In this document: one piece after another, positions 6,802 through 8,786 of the stretch
Numbering within the stretch: the first letter of the stretch is position 1
Layout: each line of letters begins with the position of its first letter
Origin: Syntrophomonadaceae bacterium
GTDB lineage: Bacteria; Bacillota; Syntrophomonadia; Syntrophomonadales; Syntrophomonadaceae
Assembly: GCA_030526885.1 (NCBI GenBank)
Contig: JAUNBV010000079.1
Location: 1-8,786 of the forward strand
Direction: 5' to 3'
DNA: 8,786 nt
The notes under the pieces: generated by a model
Seen by the model: only the letters and a program-made list of their open reading frames with translations
Told to the model about the DNA's origin: nothing
The model's database searches: none
Position numbers and translations under genes: made by a program

Positions 6802-6826
6802 AACTGTAACCAAATCAATTACAGTT
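6802..6826 (+). promoter_or_regulatory. Inverted-repeat operator candidate for the operon's Rrf2 regulator
   Basis: AACTGTAA (6802-6809) and TTACAGTT (6819-6826) form a perfect 8-bp inverted repeat with a 9-nt A/T-rich spacer, starting about 10 nt after the -10 element. A further partial repeat, AGTTA (6790-6794) with TAACT (6801-6805), shares the left arm and overlaps the -10, so two staggered dimers could bind. The position over the start of transcription fits repression, most simply by the Rrf2 protein encoded two genes downstream. The assignment to that protein is inferred from proximity. Confidence 0.65.
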
Positions 6827-6837
6827 GGAAAGGAGCT

Positions 6838-7275
6838 ATGCAATTGTTAAAGAAGCTATCCGCGGTATTCCTCATTTTGCTTCTGCTCGGCGGGTGCCAA
6901 ACTGCGCCGGCGGGAGAAGGAAAAACGCCGCCCGACAGGGGCGGCATGGAGGGTGATGCGATGGCAGAGTACCGTAAGATCACGGCGGAGGAAGCAAAGG
7001 AGATGATGGCCGCGCCGGAGGTGGTGATCGTTGATGTGCGCACCGGGGAAGAATATGCGGGCGGTCATATCGAAAACGCCATTTTAATCCCCAATGAAAG
7101 CATTATGGATGAGCCGCCGGAACAACTTCCGGATAAGGACGCCGTCATCCTGCTCTACTGCCGCAGCGGGCGGCGCAGCCAGGAAGCCGCCGATAAACTG
7201 CTGTCCCTCGGTTATCAGAACGTGTACGATTTTGGCGGTATCATCGATTGGCCCTATGACATCGTAAAGGATTGA
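6838..7275 (+). CDS. Rhodanese-domain lipoprotein
   Basis: Predicted membrane-anchored sulfurtransferase facing outside the cytoplasm. The 145-residue product starts with KK, a hydrophobic stretch (9-17) and the lipobox LGGC with Cys20 as the lipidation site. A short linker precedes one rhodanese domain (about 45-145). It has the DVRTGEEY motif (66-73), GHIENAILIP (76-85) and the active loop CRSGRRS (108-114) with the catalytic Cys108 that carries persulfide in this family. AGGAG (6831-6835) is only 2 nt from ATG 6838, unusually close. TTG 6844 (codon 3) has an 8-nt spacing and may be the real or an additional start, without affecting the signal peptide. First gene of a three-gene operon; 9 nt separate it from the Rrf2 gene. 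The physiological sulfur substrate cannot be told from sequence. Confidence 0.9.
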   Translation: MQLLKKLSAVFLILLLLGGCQTAPAGEGKTPPDRGGMEGDAMAEYRKITAEEAKEMMAAPEVVIVDVRTGEEYAGGHIENAILIPNESIMDEPPEQLPDKDAVILLYCRSGRRSQEAADKLLSLGYQNVYDFGGIIDWPYDIVKD

Positions 7276-7284
7276 GGGGGAAAC

Positions 7285-7719
7285 ATGATCGACAGTATGT
7301 TTAGCGTGGCGGTACACGCCTTGGTGTATCTGAACCATAAAAACTGCATCGTGTCCAGCGAGGCCTTGGCGGAAAATATATGTACCAACCCGGCGCGCGT
7401 GCGCAAGGTGATGGCGGTGCTGAAAAAGGCGGGCTTGGTCACCACCAAGACGGGCCAGGTAGGGGGTTACCGTTTTGACGGCGACGCGCAAAAGCTCACC
7501 CTGGAGCAAGTGGCCAGCGCGCTGGGGGTGCGGTTCGTCGATTGCACCTGGCGCAGCGGCGACGAGGATATGGAGTGCCTCGTCGCCTCCGGTATGGCAG
7601 ATATCATGGACTCCATTTATCTGCAGTTGGACCGGCAATGCCGGGACAGCCTGCGCCATATCACTATAGCGGATATTGACCAAAAAATATTTGGTCAGGG
7701 AAAGGAGATAATATTGTGA
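7285..7719 (+). CDS. Rrf2-family transcriptional regulator, HypR-like
   Basis: Winged-helix DNA-binding protein, probably a thiol-based redox switch controlling its own operon. The 144-residue product has the Rrf2 layout: an N-terminal helix (MFSVAVHALVYL), a helix-turn-helix (about 24-50, with ICTNPARVRKVMAVL), the wing GQVGGYRF (57-64), and a long dimerisation helix (about 94-120). The three-cysteine Fe-S cluster set of IscR/NsrR is not clearly present. Cysteines are at 21, 33, 87, 98 and 119. From memory, S. aureus HypR forms an intersubunit disulfide between Cys33 and Cys99 under hypochlorite stress, which corresponds closely to Cys33 and Cys98 here. The GAGGGGG ribosome site (7274-7280) overlaps the preceding stop, and its own stop overlaps the next start by 4 nt (GTGA), so all three genes look translationally coupled. 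Confidence 0.93.
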   Translation: MIDSMFSVAVHALVYLNHKNCIVSSEALAENICTNPARVRKVMAVLKKAGLVTTKTGQVGGYRFDGDAQKLTLEQVASALGVRFVDCTWRSGDEDMECLVASGMADIMDSIYLQLDRQCRDSLRHITIADIDQKIFGQGKEIIL

Positions 7720-8786
7720 AGAATTACCAACACATAATCATCGGTTTTGGCAAGGGCGGCAAGACTCTGGCCGGAGCACTGGCCAATCAGGGGCAGCGGG
7801 TGGCGCTGATCGAGCGGTCGGAAAAAATGTTTGGCGGCACCTGCATCAACGTGGCCTGCATCCCCAGCAAGGCTTTGGAGTACCGGGCCCGTCTGGCTCA
7901 AAAAATGGGCGGGGACTTCGCCGCAAAAGCGCAGCGCTATGCCGCCGCTATCCAGGAAAAGCGGACGCTGACCGCTGCGCTCCGGGAGAAGAATTATCAA
8001 AAAGCGATCGCCGCCGGGGTGGAGGTCATCGTGGGGAGGGCGTCTTTCGTGGACGAACACCGCATCAAAATCGAATATGCCGACGGCGCCCATGAGGAGA
8101 TATGGGGCGAACAAATCTATGTCAATACCGGTGCCAGGCCCTTTATTCCAGACATTCCCGGCCTCAAAGACAGTAATTTCGCTTATACCAGCGAATCCCT
8201 GATGGAGCTGGACTCCTTGCCGCAGCATCTGGCCATCATCGGAGGCGGCTACATCGGGCTGGAATTTGCCTCCTACTACGCGAATTTCGGGGCTGAGGTG
8301 ACCATCATCCAGGATGGCGCGGCGTTTCTCCCGCAGGAGGACGCGGAGGTGGCGCAGGTGGTACTGGAAAGCCTGGAGCAGCGCGGCATCCATGTCATGC
8401 GTGAGGCGCAGGTGGCCTCCGTGGCGGACGCAGCCGACGGCGCGGTGCTCAGCGTCCAAGACCCCCACGGGGCGCATGAGCTTACCGCCCAGGCGGTGCT
8501 GGTGGCCACCGGCCGCCGCCCCAACCTGGAAGGGCTGCATCCCGAACGCGCGGGCGTAACCCTGACGGAACGAAACGCTATCGCCGTGGATGAGACCCTG
8601 CGCACCTCGGTCCCGCATATCCGGGCCATGGGCGACGTGACCGGCGGGCTGCAGTTCACCTATATCTCGCTGGACGACAGCCGCATCGTCAATTCCCAGG
8701 TGCTGGGCGATAAAAGCCGCACTACCGCTAACCGGGGCCAGGTCCCCTACAGCGTATTCATCGACCCGCCCTTTTCCCGCGTGGGC
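7716..8786 (+). CDS. RclA/MerA-like FAD-dependent disulfide oxidoreductase, cut by window edge
   Basis: Cytoplasmic NAD(P)H-dependent flavoenzyme of the class I pyridine nucleotide-disulfide oxidoreductases. The 357 codons present (of about 440-450) show the FAD-binding GFGKGG (10-15), the redox-active pair in GGTCINVACIPSK (Cys43, Cys48), the NAD(P)-binding GGGYIGLEFAS (176-186), an ATGRRPN loop (264-270) and the second FAD motif AMGDVTGGLQFTYISLDD (304-321). The last motif and the IIGFGKGGKTLA start are very like E. coli RclA, a reactive-chlorine-resistance enzyme reported to reduce copper, and S. aureus MerA (HypR-controlled). The C-terminal dimerisation domain lies outside, so the C-terminal mercury-binding cysteines of true mercuric reductases cannot be checked. 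The start is GTG 7716, 8 nt after AAGGAG (7702-7707), in a GTGA overlap with the regulator stop. Confidence 0.93.
   Translation, partial: MKNYQHIIIGFGKGGKTLAGALANQGQRVALIERSEKMFGGTCINVACIPSKALEYRARLAQKMGGDFAAKAQRYAAAIQEKRTLTAALREKNYQKAIAAGVEVIVGRASFVDEHRIKIEYADGAHEEIWGEQIYVNTGARPFIPDIPGLKDSNFAYTSESLMELDSLPQHLAIIGGGYIGLEFASYYANFGAEVTIIQDGAAFLPQEDAEVAQVVLESLEQRGIHVMREAQVASVADAADGAVLSVQDPHGAHELTAQAVLVATGRRPNLEGLHPERAGVTLTERNAIAVDETLRTSVPHIRAMGDVTGGLQFTYISLDDSRIVNSQVLGDKSRTTANRGQVPYSVFIDPPFSRVG

Noticed and set aside
6763..6837. TTG 6763 or ATG 6775 as start of the rhodanese protein.
   Set aside because: These codons lie in the promoter and operator upstream of the predicted transcription start and would put non-signal sequence before the lipoprotein signal peptide.
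7695..8618. 307-codon minus-strand open frame.
   Set aside because: It is antisense to the flavoenzyme with intact FAD, redox-Cys and NAD motifs, and its product has no recognisable domain.
1..8786. CRISPR arrays, insertion sequences, tRNA genes or long repeats.
   Set aside because: Reading both strands showed no regularly spaced direct repeats, transposase motifs, terminal repeats or tRNA-like cloverleaf sequences.

Overview
The window looks like chromosomal DNA from a GC-rich, endospore-forming member of the Firmicutes (Clostridia-like). The main clues are a sporulation peptidoglycan hydrolase gene (spoIIP) beside rpsT, strong GGAGG-type ribosome binding sites, consensus sigma-A promoters, and an ECF vitamin-type transporter. 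No mobile elements, CRISPR arrays, tRNAs or rRNAs were seen. The species cannot be named from the sequence.

Left part (1-2791, minus strand): a SpoIIP-like protein is followed, 130 nt downstream on the same strand, by the first 519 codons of a Ca2+-type P-type ATPase that runs off the left edge. Both could serve sporulation (engulfment; calcium handling), but that link is inference. Two small hairpins sit between them. spoIIP is divergent from rpsT (ribosomal protein S20, plus strand, true start GTG 2959), which has a TTGCAT-17-TATAGT promoter with an A/T-rich upstream tract and a strong intrinsic terminator at 3258-3293.

Middle (3359-6661, plus strand): a two-gene operon encodes an apparently complete ECF importer. 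The first gene is the membrane coupling protein EcfT. The second overlaps it by 28 nt and encodes an 800-residue single chain with two ABC ATPase domains and a C-terminal S-component-like membrane domain. Its promoter places transcription initiation essentially at the ecfT ATG, predicting a leaderless mRNA. The substrate cannot be read from the sequence.

Right part (6763-8786, plus strand): a promoter with an 8-bp perfect inverted repeat just downstream of its -10 drives a tightly packed trio. These are a lipoprotein with a rhodanese domain and an intact CRSGRRS active loop, an Rrf2-family regulator with cysteines at 33 and 98, and an RclA/MerA-type flavin disulfide oxidoreductase with a CINVAC redox pair (cut by the right edge). 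The last two resemble the HypR-MerA hypochlorite-stress pair of Staphylococcus aureus. The surface rhodanese in front is an addition that suggests a thiol/sulfur or reactive-chlorine defence operon controlled by its own redox-sensing repressor. This operon is the most interesting part of the window.
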